Positions 8,507 to 17,666 of a DNA stretch of 64,000 bases are shown piece by piece (position 1 is the first letter of the stretch; every line of letters starts with the position of its first letter). The DNA is taken from assembly GCF_003991875.1 (NCBI RefSeq), contig NZ_CP031423.1, forward strand, positions 2,852,001 through 2,916,000, in the 5' to 3' direction. A program made the position numbers and the translations under genes. Source of the stretch: Microbacterium lemovicicum. Its GTDB lineage: Bacteria; Actinomycetota; Actinomycetes; Actinomycetales; Microbacteriaceae. The notes beneath the pieces were generated by a model. That model did not search any database and was not told the DNA's origin. It saw only the letters and a program-made list of their open reading frames with translations.

Positions 8507-10153
8507 ATGCCAGAACACGCAGACCTCGTCGTCACCGGCGGCCGCGTCTTCGACGGGCGCGTGCGCACCGATTCCACGGCCGTCGCCGTCACCGGGGGGC
8601 GCATCGTCCGTGTGGGCTCCGACGACGACGTGCACGCGCTCACGGGACCCCGCACGCGCATCGTCGACGCCGGCGGCGCACTCATCCACCCCGGCTTCGT
8701 CGACGCGCATGTCCACGCCGTCTTCGCCGGCGTGGAGCGCCTGAGCCTGGACCTCACCGGCGCGCGGACCGTCGAAGAGACTCTGGAGCAGATCCGGATC
8801 GGAGCGGAGCGCAGCGACGCCGCCTGGCTCACAGGGGGCGGCTGGGACCACGACCTGTTCCCGCACCCCACCCGGCACCAGCTCGACGCGATCGTGCCCG
8901 ATCGCCCCGTCGCACTCAGTGACGCGGGACACCACACGCTGTGGGTCAACACGCGGGCGCTCGAGCTCGCCGGCGTCGACCGCTCCACTCCCCAGCCGCA
9001 CAACGGCGAGATCCACCTGGACGCCGCCGGGGATCCGTCCGGCTACCTGAACGAGACGGCGGCGGAGCTCGTCGGACGGGTGATCCCCGCGTCGACGCCG
9101 CAGGAGATGGTGGCGGGGCTGCTGAACGCTCAGGATCACCTGTGGTCACTCGGCGTGACCGGATGGCATGAGGCGATCCTCGGCGAGTACAACGGCAAGG
9201 CGGACGGCACTCCGGCCTACCTCCGGGCGATCGCCGACGGCACGCTGAGCAGCCTGGCATCCGGGGCGCTGTGGATCGCGCCCGGTCTGCGGCTCGAGGA
9301 CGTCCCCGACCTGGTCGACCGCTTCGTCGCAGCGCGCGAGCGCAACGGCGACGCCGGCTTCGACACCTCCACGGCCAAGGCGATGATCGACGGCGTCCCG
9401 CACGGCGAGACCGCTGCGCTGCTCGAGCCCTACTGCAGCCATGCCGAGGACGGCTTCTCCGGTGAGCTCCACTTCGACGAGGCGACGATCTCGGCGTTCG
9501 TCTCCCGACTGGACGCCGCCGGGTTCGCGCTGCACCTGCACATCATGGGCGACCGCGGCATCCGCGTCGCCCTCGACGCCATCGAGGAGGCCCGCGCCGT
9601 CAACGGCTCCGGACCCCGCCACCACATCGCGCATCTCTCGATGGTGCAGCCCGAGGATGCCCGCCGCTTCGGCCCGCTCGGCGTCACGGCGAACATCCAG
9701 GGCCTGTGGGCCGCGCCCGACCCCTTCCTGGCGTCGATGATCGGGGAGGAGCGGATGCAGACCGGCTACCCGTTCCGGACGATGGCGGACGGCGGTGCCG
9801 AGCTCGCGATGGGATCGGACTGGCCGGTGTCCCCCGCCGACCCGTGGCTGGCGATCCACGTCGCCGTGAACCGCTGGGCGCCCGCGCCCCCCGGACATTC
9901 CCCCGCGCCGGCCGGTGTCGAGCCGCCGACTCTCGACGCGGAGCACCAGTCCCTCACCCTCGCGCAGGCGCTCGGCGCCTATACGAGCGGGTCGAGCGCG
10001 CTCGTGCTGGGACGATCCGGACGACTCTGCGTGGGCGAGCGCGCCGACCTCGTCGTGGCGACGGCCGATCCGTTCGACCTGCCCCTGTCGCAGATCGCGG
10101 CCGTCCGATCGCGGGTGACCGTCGTAGCCGGAGACGTCGTCCACGAGATGTGA
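8507..10153 (+). CDS. YtcJ-like metal-dependent amidohydrolase
   Basis: 548 residues; the ATG at 8507 has GAGGAG 6 nt upstream and is preferred over the upstream in-frame starts. Amidohydrolase hallmarks: HPGFVDAHVHA (metal-binding HxH), LHLHIMGD, HHIAHLSMVQPED, and GSDWPVSPADPW with the conserved Asp. The family hydrolyses amide or related C-N bonds in a TIM barrel. It is last in the operon and followed at once by a strong stem-loop. With CocE it gives the operon two hydrolytic activities. Confidence 0.9.
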   Translation: MPEHADLVVTGGRVFDGRVRTDSTAVAVTGGRIVRVGSDDDVHALTGPRTRIVDAGGALIHPGFVDAHVHAVFAGVERLSLDLTGARTVEETLEQIRIGAERSDAAWLTGGGWDHDLFPHPTRHQLDAIVPDRPVALSDAGHHTLWVNTRALELAGVDRSTPQPHNGEIHLDAAGDPSGYLNETAAELVGRVIPASTPQEMVAGLLNAQDHLWSLGVTGWHEAILGEYNGKADGTPAYLRAIADGTLSSLASGALWIAPGLRLEDVPDLVDRFVAARERNGDAGFDTSTAKAMIDGVPHGETAALLEPYCSHAEDGFSGELHFDEATISAFVSRLDAAGFALHLHIMGDRGIRVALDAIEEARAVNGSGPRHHIAHLSMVQPEDARRFGPLGVTANIQGLWAAPDPFLASMIGEERMQTGYPFRTMADGGAELAMGSDWPVSPADPWLAIHVAVNRWAPAPPGHSPAPAGVEPPTLDAEHQSLTLAQALGAYTSGSSALVLGRSGRLCVGERADLVVATADPFDLPLSQIAAVRSRVTVVAGDVVHEM

Positions 10154-10187
10154 GGCGCGACCGGATGCCGCCGCATCCGGTCGCGCC
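10154..10187 (+). terminator. Intrinsic terminator-like stem-loop at the end of the catabolic operon
   Basis: A perfect 15-bp stem (GGCGCGACCGGATGC, 10154-10168, with its exact complement at 10173-10187) and the 4-nt loop CGCC. It starts directly after the amidohydrolase TGA. There is no U-tract, which is common in high-GC actinobacteria. Confidence 0.75.
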
Positions 10188-10262
10188 ACTCTGTCGGTCT
10201 CGACCTCCCGTCGACTCCATATCGGCACCTTCTCCCACAGATCGCGCGCCCAGACTTGACGC

Positions 10263-11783
10263 ATGAGCGAATCAGCCGTACCCCTCCTCCCGCATTGGAT
10301 CGACGGCGCCGAGCGCCCGTCGACGTCCGGGCGCACGGCGCCCGTCTACAACCCGGCGACCGGAGTCGTACGGGGGGAGGTCGGGCTGGCCGACGACGCG
10401 GAGGTCGCCGAGGCGATCGCGTCGGCGGAACGCGGCTTCTCCGTCTGGAGCGGGTACTCGATCGCGAAGCGGCAGACCGTCTTGTTCGCGTTCCGGGAGA
10501 TCCTCCACTCCCGCAAGGGCGACCTGGCCGGGATCATCACGGCCGAGCACGGCAAGGTCGTCTCCGACGCCCTCGGTGAGATCCTCCGCGGCCAGGAGGT
10601 CGTGGAACTGGCGACCGGCTTCCCGCACCTGATCAAGGGCGCCTACTCGGAGAACGCGTCAAGCGGCATCGACGTCTACACGCTCAAGCAGCCGCTCGGC
10701 GTCGTCGGCATCATCTCGCCGTTCAACTTCCCCGTGATGGTGCCGCTGTGGTTCGCCCCCATCGCGATCGCCGCCGGCAACGCCGTCATCCTCAAGCCGT
10801 CCGAGAAGGATCCCTCGGCGGCCGTGTGGATGGCCGCGGCGTGGAAGGAGGCGGGTCTTCCCGACGGTGTCTTCACCGTGCTCCAGGGCGACAAGCTCGC
10901 CGTCGACGGACTGCTCACGAGCCCGGCCGTCCAGTCGATCTCATTCGTGGGATCGACCCCCATCGCTCAGTACATCTACGAGACCGCCTCCCGTCACGGG
11001 AAGCGGGTGCAGGCGCTCGGCGGGGCGAAGAACCACATGCTGGTCCTTCCCGACGCCGACCTCGATCTCGTCGCCGACCAGGCGGTGAACGCCGGCTACG
11101 GCGCCGCCGGCGAGCGATGCATGGCGATCTCCGTGGTCCTCGCCGTCGAGCCCGTCGCCGACGAGCTGATCAGCAGGATCACCGACCGCATCGCGCGGCT
11201 GCGCATCGGCGACGGAGCCGGCGGCGTCGACGGCGAGCCCGACATGGGCCCGCTCATCACCGACGCGCACCGCGAGAAGGTGTCGACATACGTCGACATC
11301 GCGGAGCAGGACGGCGCCACCATCGTCGTCGACGGTCGGGGATTCACTGTCCCGGGCAACGAGGACGGCTTCTTCTTCGGGCCGACCCTCATCGACGGCA
11401 TCCCCACCACGTCCCGTGCCTACACGGAGGAGATCTTCGGCCCCGTCCTCTCCGTCGTCCGCGTGCAGACCTACGAGGAAGGGCTCGCGCTCATCAACAG
11501 CGGCGAGTTCGGCAACGGCACCGCCATCTTCACCAACGACGGGGGCGCCGCCCGGCGTTTCCAGAACGAGGTGCAGGTCGGCATGATCGGCATCAACGTG
11601 CCGATCCCGGTGCCGGTCGCTTACCACTCCTTCGGCGGCTGGAAGAAGTCGCTCTTCGGAGACGCGAAGGCGTACGGCGTCCACGGGTTCGACTTCTTCA
11701 CCCGCGAGAAGGCGATCACGAGCCGCTGGCTCGACCCTGCCTCGCACGGCGGCATCAACCTGGGATTCCCTCAGAACAGCTGA
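10263..11783 (+). CDS. mmsA: CoA-acylating (methyl)malonate-semialdehyde dehydrogenase
   Basis: 506 residues, full length for MmsA/IolA. Visible hallmarks: SPFNFPVMVPLW, LKPSEKDPSA, SISFVGSTPIAQYIY, QALGGAKNHM, and the catalytic segment AAGERCMAIS with Cys286. The family oxidises malonate or methylmalonate semialdehyde to acetyl- or propionyl-CoA with NAD and CoA. CAGACT lies 6 nt before the ATG and there is no Shine-Dalgarno site, suggesting leaderless expression. It is the expected exit step for the class III aminotransferase at 13417. Its end overlaps the convergent PucR gene by 13 bp. Confidence 0.92.
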   Translation: MSESAVPLLPHWIDGAERPSTSGRTAPVYNPATGVVRGEVGLADDAEVAEAIASAERGFSVWSGYSIAKRQTVLFAFREILHSRKGDLAGIITAEHGKVVSDALGEILRGQEVVELATGFPHLIKGAYSENASSGIDVYTLKQPLGVVGIISPFNFPVMVPLWFAPIAIAAGNAVILKPSEKDPSAAVWMAAAWKEAGLPDGVFTVLQGDKLAVDGLLTSPAVQSISFVGSTPIAQYIYETASRHGKRVQALGGAKNHMLVLPDADLDLVADQAVNAGYGAAGERCMAISVVLAVEPVADELISRITDRIARLRIGDGAGGVDGEPDMGPLITDAHREKVSTYVDIAEQDGATIVVDGRGFTVPGNEDGFFFGPTLIDGIPTTSRAYTEEIFGPVLSVVRVQTYEEGLALINSGEFGNGTAIFTNDGGAARRFQNEVQVGMIGINVPIPVPVAYHSFGGWKKSLFGDAKAYGVHGFDFFTREKAITSRWLDPASHGGINLGFPQNS

Positions 11784-13327
11784 CGGGGGCCGTCTGCTCC
11801 CGGCGACAGCTCGTCGGTCGCATCGGCGAACTGCAGAGCGGCCCACAGCTCCGCCCGTCCGGCGAACGTCGACAGGTCGAGACCGATCAGGGCTCCGAGT
11901 TCGTCGATGCGCGCGCGGAGCGTGTGACGGTGGATGCCGAGGCGCCGCGCCGCCGGATCCCACGCTGTGTTCGCGTCGAGCCAGACGCGAGCATTTTCGA
12001 GGAGCCGCGCGCGCTCGACGTCGCCGAGCTCGCCCAGCCGGCGATGAAGATGGGTGGCGAGCTCCTCTCCCCCACCGGCGCGAAGCGCACCGAGGATCCC
12101 CGCGGCGGCGACGTCCTCGAAGCGCACCACTCCGGTCTCCGTCTCCGTCTGCGCGGCGCGGGCGGCCTCGCGCACGCCCTGTGCGAGCTCCGACCACCCG
12201 ACCGGAGTGGACACGCCCAGCGTCAGGCCGTGACGCTTCAGGGTCGCCGTCGTCGTCGGCACGGAGGCCGGTGACATCAGCAGGACGACCTCGTCCCCCC
12301 GCTCGGCGAAGAAAGCCGCACGGCCTCTCGTGCCGCTCTGCACCTCGAACTCCTCCAACAGGGACGGGGCGGCGTGCACGTCACGCACCATGCCGACGAG
12401 GAACGGCGTCTCCGGGAGAGCTGCTCCGAGCGCCTTCGCCGCGCGGCGGGCTTCGGCGGTCCGATCCGCGAGGGCCAGCTCGAGCACGCCACTCCGGATG
12501 CGGCGGCGCGCATGACCGAGTGCCCGCTGCTGCTCGAGGGCGATGCTCGCCAGAGCGATGACCGCCTCCACCAGATCACTTTCCGCGGCCCCGAGCCGCG
12601 TAGCGCTGCCGACGGCGAGGACACCGCGCAGGCGACTCGCCTGGCCGATCGTCTGCAGCGTCGCCAGGGGCTCCTCGAGAGTGCGGAGACTCGCCGGCAG
12701 GCCGCGGTCCAGAAGCCGCCGCACCTCCCTGTCGACGGTTGCGGACCGCCCACCGGGCACGGAGGTCAGGCCGGGGATGCGCACCGGTTCGCCCGTCGCG
12801 CCGTAGAGCGCGACCCATGTCTCGAGCCGCTGAGACAGGGTGCGGAGGATCTCACGCAGACCGTTGTCACGCACGGCAGCGCGCGCGACGGCCTTCTGCG
12901 ATTCGAGGGACCACGACAGCCGGGCGCTGCGGTCAGCCGCAGCGACATCCGCGATGTGCCGGATGATGCCGAGGAACGGGGTTGCGCGGGGCACGACGAG
13001 CAGCGGCAGCCCCTGCTGCGTGCATGCCTCGACCACGTCCGGCGGCACCGCCGCATGGATGACGTCGACGGCGAATCCGAGGCCCGCGGCACCCAGGTCC
13101 ACCAGCCGACGCACGTATGCTGCGGCCTCCGCCGTGTCCCGGCCTCCGATGAATTGCGCTCCGTCGGTCAGCAGCAGTTGCCCCGGTTCGAGCCAGGGGG
13201 TCGGATCGGCGAGATCCGAGCTGTGCGCCCAGGCGATTGTCCGATCGAGCATCGTCTCGTCGAGGGGCACGGCCGGTCGGAGGTCGAAGGCATCGACCTC
13301 GAGAAGGGATCTGAGCGTCGTCGGCAT
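11771..13327 (-). CDS. PucR-family transcriptional regulator
   Basis: 518 residues. The N-terminal PucR ligand-binding domain (from LRSLLEVDAFDLRPAV through WLEPGQLLLTDGAQF) is followed by a GGDEF-derived middle region. At the C-terminus is the PucR helix-turn-helix, AWDPAARRLGIHRHTLRARI. Family members usually control nitrogen-compound catabolism and often sit beside their targets. This one is divergent from the aminotransferase operon (89 bp apart) and convergent with mmsA, so both are likely targets. Confidence 0.92.
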   Translation of the reverse strand: MPTTLRSLLEVDAFDLRPAVPLDETMLDRTIAWAHSSDLADPTPWLEPGQLLLTDGAQFIGGRDTAEAAAYVRRLVDLGAAGLGFAVDVIHAAVPPDVVEACTQQGLPLLVVPRATPFLGIIRHIADVAAADRSARLSWSLESQKAVARAAVRDNGLREILRTLSQRLETWVALYGATGEPVRIPGLTSVPGGRSATVDREVRRLLDRGLPASLRTLEEPLATLQTIGQASRLRGVLAVGSATRLGAAESDLVEAVIALASIALEQQRALGHARRRIRSGVLELALADRTAEARRAAKALGAALPETPFLVGMVRDVHAAPSLLEEFEVQSGTRGRAAFFAERGDEVVLLMSPASVPTTTATLKRHGLTLGVSTPVGWSELAQGVREAARAAQTETETGVVRFEDVAAAGILGALRAGGGEELATHLHRRLGELGDVERARLLENARVWLDANTAWDPAARRLGIHRHTLRARIDELGALIGLDLSTFAGRAELWAALQFADATDELSPGADGPRQLF

Positions 13328-13416
13328 TCCTGGTCCGCCATATCGTCGATCGCCGATGCTTCCCGTCGACAGTCTGTCCAGTCATCGGCTCCACACATCG
13401 TACGAGAATCCCAGTC

Positions 13417-14745
13417 ATGACCGATTCCACGATCACCGCCGCGACCAACGCGGCCGTCATCGACCGCGACCGCCGCAGCGTCTTCCACTCCTGGTCGGCG
13501 CAGGGCTCCTTCGGCGGTCTGCCGATCGTCGGCGGCGACGGGACGACGGTGTGGGATGCCGACGGTCGGTCCTACCTCGATCTGTCGAGCCAGCTCGTGA
13601 ACGTGAACATCGGCCACCAGCATCCCCGAGTCGTCGAAGCGATCCAGCGACAGGCGGCGACCTTGTCCACGATCGCTCCGGCGCACGCGAACGAGACCCG
13701 CGCCCACGCCGCCGAACTCATCCTCGAACGCGCTCCCGAGGGCTTCTCGAAGGTCTTCTTCACCAACGGCGGCGCCGACGCGAACGAGAACGCCATCCGC
13801 CTCGCGCGCCTGACGACCGGTCGCGAGAAGGTCGTGTCGCACTACCGCTCGTACCACGGCAACACGGGCACCGCGATCAGTGCGACGGGCGACTGGCGCC
13901 GCATGCCGAACGAGTACTCCCGCGGGCATGTCCATGTGTTCGGGCCCTACCTCTACCGCACCGAGTTCTGGGCGGCGACGCCCGAGGAGGAGGCGGAACG
14001 GGCGCTGCGCCATCTGGAGCGCACCATCCAGGCAGAAGGTCCGGACACCATCGCCGCCGTCCTGCTCGAGACCATCCCCGGTACCGCAGGGGTGCTCGTC
14101 CCCCCGCCCGGCTACCTCCCGGGCGTCCGCCGGATCGCCGACCGCTACGGCATCGTGCTGATCCTCGACGAGGTGATGGCCGGGTTCGCCCGCTCGGGAG
14201 AGTGGTTCGCGTTCGACGCGTTCGACGTCCGGCCCGACCTGATCACCTTCGCGAAGGGCGTGAACTCCGGCTACGTGCCCCTCGGCGGGGTCGTCATCTC
14301 CGAGGAGATCGCCCGCGCCTTCGACGACCGGATCTTCCCCGGCGGGCTGACCTACTCCGGCCACCCGCTCGCCGCCGCCAGCGCGGTCGCGACCATCCAA
14401 GCCATGGCGGAGGACGGTGTCGTCGAAAACGCCCGCCGCATCGGCGGTGACGTCCTCGGTCCGCGACTGACGGCCATGAGCGCCGTCGCGCCCGTCATCG
14501 GGGAGGTCCGGGGGCTCGGGGTCTTCTGGGCTGTGGAGCTGGTGGCCGACCGGGAGACCCGAGAGGCTGTGTCGCCTGCCGTCGTCGCCGCGGCGAAGTC
14601 GGCGCTGCTCGAGCGCGGGGTTCTGGGATTCTTCGCCGACAACCGGCTGCACGTCGTGCCACCCGCGGTCATCACGGATGACGAGGCCGGTCGCGGTCTC
14701 GACGCGATCGAAGAGGTCCTCGTCTCGATCGACCCCCTCGCATGA
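13417..14745 (+). CDS. Class III (omega-amino acid:pyruvate type) aminotransferase
   Basis: 442 residues, standard for PLP fold-type I class III aminotransferases. It has NGGADANENAIRLAR, SYHGNTGTAI, LETIPGTAGVLVPP, the PLP aspartate in ILDEVMAGF (Asp251) and the Schiff-base lysine in LITFAKGVNSG (Lys280). Such enzymes convert omega-amino acids such as beta-alanine to semialdehydes. Pairing with MmsA fits a beta-alanine- or beta-aminoisobutyrate-like intermediate. GAGAAT lies 7 nt before the ATG, suggesting a leaderless start. The stop overlaps the cupin gene (ATGA). Confidence 0.9.
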   Translation: MTDSTITAATNAAVIDRDRRSVFHSWSAQGSFGGLPIVGGDGTTVWDADGRSYLDLSSQLVNVNIGHQHPRVVEAIQRQAATLSTIAPAHANETRAHAAELILERAPEGFSKVFFTNGGADANENAIRLARLTTGREKVVSHYRSYHGNTGTAISATGDWRRMPNEYSRGHVHVFGPYLYRTEFWAATPEEEAERALRHLERTIQAEGPDTIAAVLLETIPGTAGVLVPPPGYLPGVRRIADRYGIVLILDEVMAGFARSGEWFAFDAFDVRPDLITFAKGVNSGYVPLGGVVISEEIARAFDDRIFPGGLTYSGHPLAAASAVATIQAMAEDGVVENARRIGGDVLGPRLTAMSAVAPVIGEVRGLGVFWAVELVADRETREAVSPAVVAAAKSALLERGVLGFFADNRLHVVPPAVITDDEAGRGLDAIEEVLVSIDPLA

Positions 14746-15116
14746 GCGACCTCGAGCCGTTCGCGCCCATCGATGCGCTCACGGCCGCCCTCGCCTACGA
14801 CGTCGTGCCCGCGGCCCAGGTCGTCGATGGCGGCCCGCGGACCGGCCTCCTGGAGCTGGCGACGGTGGCCGGTGCGGAGGTCGGCATCTGGGAGCTGACG
14901 GCGGGCACCGCGCGCGACATCGAGTCCGACGAGGTGTTCGTCGTGATCGACGGACGGGGAACGCTCACGCTCGAGACGGACGGTGGGGAGCAGCACATCG
15001 AGCTCTCCCCCGGTGTCGTGTGCCGGCTGACGGCCGGCATGACGACGCGGTGGGTCGTGCCCGACCGCCTCCGCAAGGTCTACATCCTCGGTGCCCCGGG
15101 CGATGCGCCGTCATGA
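14742..15116 (+). CDS. Small cupin-domain protein
   Basis: 124 residues, a single cupin barrel of the DUF861/EutQ-like type: GAEVGIWELTAGTARDIESDEVFVVIDGRGTLTLE followed by PGVVCRLTAGMTTRWVV. The usual metal-binding His pair is weak (no HxH), so it may bind substrate rather than metal. Translationally coupled to the aminotransferase. Similar cupins often accompany aminotransferase/FAD-oxidoreductase catabolic genes; the role here is unknown. Confidence 0.85.
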   Translation: MSDLEPFAPIDALTAALAYDVVPAAQVVDGGPRTGLLELATVAGAEVGIWELTAGTARDIESDEVFVVIDGRGTLTLETDGGEQHIELSPGVVCRLTAGMTTRWVVPDRLRKVYILGAPGDAPS

Positions 15117-15163
15117 CCGCGTACCGTGAGCCGTACCCCGTCGATCCCGAGGAGCACGCATGA
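15113..15163 (+). CDS. Possible 16-residue microprotein ORF linking cupin and FAD oxidoreductase
   Basis: An ATG overlaps the cupin stop (ATGA). It opens the frame MTAYREPYPVDPEEHA, which ends in a TGA overlapping the next gene's ATG, again ATGA. It fills the 43-bp gap exactly and contains the next gene's GAGGAG ribosome-binding site. It may be a translated coupling peptide or chance. Confidence 0.35.
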   Translation: MTAYREPYPVDPEEHA

Positions 15164-16596
15164 CCGTCCCCACCGCCTACGGCCACGACCTGCGCACCCC
15201 GCGGGCGATCGTGGATGCTGCGCTGTCGGATGCCGCCCCCCGGCCCTTCTGGCTCGACGACCCCTCTCGGCCCGCGCCCCGGCCGGCGCTGCGCGGCGAT
15301 CGCGAGACCGATCTGGTCGTGGTCGGCGGCGGCTACTGCGGTCTGTGGACCGCACTGATCGCCAAGGAGCGCGACCCGCAGCGCCGGGTCATCCTTCTGG
15401 AGGGCCAGCGCATCGCGTGGTCGGCGAGCGGTCGCAACGGCGGGTTCGTGGAGCCGAGCCTCACCCACGGCCCCGAGAACGGCGAACTGCACTTCGCCGA
15501 CGAGATCGCCGAGATCACCGCGCTCGAGACCGAGAACTTCGAGGCGCTCGATGCGACGCTCACCCGCTACGGCATCGACGCGGAATGGGAGGAGACCGGC
15601 ATCCTGACCGTCGCCACCGAGCCGCACCAGCTCGGCTGGCTGGAAGAGGCGGCCGCGGCCGACTCCGGCCACGGGCACGCGGAGTACCTCACCGGTGATG
15701 CGCTCGCGACGAAGGCGTCGTCGCCGCTGTTCCGCGCGGGGCTCTTCGCCGCCTCCGGAGCCGCGTACGTCCACCCCGCCAAACTCGCCTGGGGTCTGGC
15801 CGAGGCGGCGGAGGGTCTGGGCGTGGAGATCCATGAGCACTCGCCCGCGATCGGTCTGAAGACGACCGCCGAGGGCGTCGTCATCACGACCCCGGACGGC
15901 GAGGTCCGCGCGGCACGGGTCGCCCTCGCGACGAACGTGTTCCCGTCGCTGCTGCCCTCGCGTCGCCTGTTCACGGTGCCCGTCTACGACTACGTGCTCA
16001 TGACCGAGCCGCTGAGCGCCGAGCAGCTGGAGAGCATCGGATGGACCGGCCGCTACGGCATCACCGACTCCTCGCGCGAGTTCCACTACTACCGCAAGAC
16101 CGCCGATGACCGGATCCTGTTCGGCGGCTACGACGCCGTGTACCACCGGGGAGGCCGGGTGCGCCGCTCACAGGACCAGCGTCCCGAGACGTTCCGCCGC
16201 CTCGCGGACCACTTCCTCCTCACCTTCCCGCAGCTGAGCGGCATCCGGTTCACGCACGCCTGGGGCGGCGCGATCGACATGTCGACGCAGCTGGTCGCGT
16301 TCCACGGCGTGGCGAAGGGCGGGAGGGTCGCGTACAGCGCCGGGTACACCGGCCTCGGGGTCGCCGCCACGCGCTTCGGCGCGGAGACCATGCTCGACCT
16401 CCTCGCCGGCGCCGACACCCCGCGCACCCGCCTCAAGATGGCGCGACGCCTGCCCGTCCCCATCCCGCCGGAGCCGTTCGCCTACCCGCTCATCCAGACC
16501 ATGCGGCACGCGGTCGCGGCGTCCGACGCGAACGGCGGCAAGGACGGCCCCCTGCTCAAGCTCGCCGGTCTGTTCGGCGTCGGCTTCGACTCCTGA
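15160..16596 (+). CDS. DadA/PuuB-like FAD-dependent oxidoreductase
   Basis: 478 residues of the D-amino-acid-oxidase (DAO) fold. The FAD dinucleotide site is DLVVVGGGYCGLWTALIA near residue 50, followed by RIAWSASGRNGGFVEPS. The C-terminal FAD contact is VAYSAGYTGLGVAATRFGAE. Closest family sense: gamma-glutamylputrescine oxidase or amino acid dehydrogenase, acting on a primary or secondary amine. A GAGGAG site lies 7 nt upstream. It ends the aminotransferase operon and probably supplies or consumes the amine intermediate. Confidence 0.9.
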   Translation: MTVPTAYGHDLRTPRAIVDAALSDAAPRPFWLDDPSRPAPRPALRGDRETDLVVVGGGYCGLWTALIAKERDPQRRVILLEGQRIAWSASGRNGGFVEPSLTHGPENGELHFADEIAEITALETENFEALDATLTRYGIDAEWEETGILTVATEPHQLGWLEEAAAADSGHGHAEYLTGDALATKASSPLFRAGLFAASGAAYVHPAKLAWGLAEAAEGLGVEIHEHSPAIGLKTTAEGVVITTPDGEVRAARVALATNVFPSLLPSRRLFTVPVYDYVLMTEPLSAEQLESIGWTGRYGITDSSREFHYYRKTADDRILFGGYDAVYHRGGRVRRSQDQRPETFRRLADHFLLTFPQLSGIRFTHAWGGAIDMSTQLVAFHGVAKGGRVAYSAGYTGLGVAATRFGAETMLDLLAGADTPRTRLKMARRLPVPIPPEPFAYPLIQTMRHAVAASDANGGKDGPLLKLAGLFGVGFDS

Positions 16597-16618
16597 GGGC
16601 GGCCCTCGCCCGCATCCG

Positions 16619-17377
16619 TCAGCTCCGGTCCCGGCGCCCGTTCAGAGACCGGTGAATGACCTCCGCCGCGATCTCGCCGAGGGGTCGCCTGCTGTTCCGG
16701 GCACGCGACCGGAGGACCTGGAACGCCTCGTCGAGGCTGATCTTCTCCGAATGGGCGATGACGCCCTTCGCCTGTTCGATGACGACGCGGCTGTCGAGGG
16801 CGTGCTGCAGCTGCTGAGTGAGCCGGACACTGTCTTCGAGCGTGCGCTGCTGCAGGATGCTGATCGTGGCCACATCGGTCAGCGCCTGCCCCGCGGCGAC
16901 GTCCTGCGCGTCGAAGGTCCGCGGCGTCCGCCCGAAGAGGTTCATCACCCCGATGACGGTGCCGCGCAGTCGAAGGGGGAACGAGTGCAGCGAGCGGAAG
17001 CCCTCCCTGCGGGCGCTGTCGCGGAAGTCCGGCCACTGCTCGGCGTCCGTCTCGATGTCGTCGATCGACACCGGCTCGCCGATCTCGAAGCTCGTGATCG
17101 AGGGACCGCGGCGGGTGGCGAGCTGCTCGGCCTCCAGACGGCGCGGTCCCCCGTGGGTGGACACGACCGAGCGCAGCTGCGACGTGGACGGGTCGGCGAT
17201 CAGGAGACCGCCCTCGTCGGTGCCGAGCAGCTCGATGCTCTTGGCGACGAGCGTCTCGAGCAGGTCGATGAGACTGTAGTCGGACGTGAGGGTGTCGGCG
17301 AGAGTGACCAGCGCCACGCTGAGCCTTCGATCCCGCGACGATCGCGGGCGCGACGAGGCGGGCACCGGATCATCCAT
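16619..17377 (-). CDS. GAF and ANTAR domain regulator
   Basis: 252 residues from the ATG at 17377, with AGGGGGA 7 nt upstream. The GAF sensor spans roughly residues 30-165 (DYSLIDLLETLVAKSIELLG through RGTVIGVMNLFGRTPR). The C-terminal ANTAR RNA-binding domain spans about 180-240 (LQHALDSRVVIEQAKGVIAH, then EAFQVLRSRARNS). ANTAR proteins bind paired hairpins in nascent RNA and prevent termination; a GAF domain would gate this by ligand or redox state. It is divergent from the MFS-cNMP gene. Its RNA targets are unknown. Confidence 0.9.
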   Translation of the reverse strand: MDDPVPASSRPRSSRDRRLSVALVTLADTLTSDYSLIDLLETLVAKSIELLGTDEGGLLIADPSTSQLRSVVSTHGGPRRLEAEQLATRRGPSITSFEIGEPVSIDDIETDAEQWPDFRDSARREGFRSLHSFPLRLRGTVIGVMNLFGRTPRTFDAQDVAAGQALTDVATISILQQRTLEDSVRLTQQLQHALDSRVVIEQAKGVIAHSEKISLDEAFQVLRSRARNSRRPLGEIAAEVIHRSLNGRRDRS

Positions 17378-17654
17378 GCCAGATCCCCCTGGAGTCGTGT
17401 TCGTGACCGGCGGGATCTGGGCCGTTGGGTGCGGAAGCCTCTGGGCGGTGAGGCGCGTGAGGAGAGCCGTTTCGGGCGGCATCCGCTTCAGAGAATCTAT
17501 CTGAGACACGCGTGTTCCCGTGGCAATGGGTCGCCGGACGACACGCCCGCGTCGCCCGCGAGCCGGGCTCTCGACAAGGCTTGCGGGGAGGGAAAGAGGG
17601 GCAGTCCCCTGCCGAAGGCGACCTGGGTCCCTGGTCCACCCCGCGCCTCGCACC

Positions 17655-17660
17655 TAGAGT
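17655..17660 (+). promoter_or_regulatory. -10 box for leaderless expression of the MFS-cNMP gene
   Basis: TAGAGT lies exactly 6 nt before the ATG at 17667, with no Shine-Dalgarno sequence. This predicts transcription starting at or next to the start codon. The rest of the 289-bp gap to the divergent GAF-ANTAR gene shows no further ORF or clear repeat. Confidence 0.55.
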
Positions 17661-17666
17661 CGGCCC

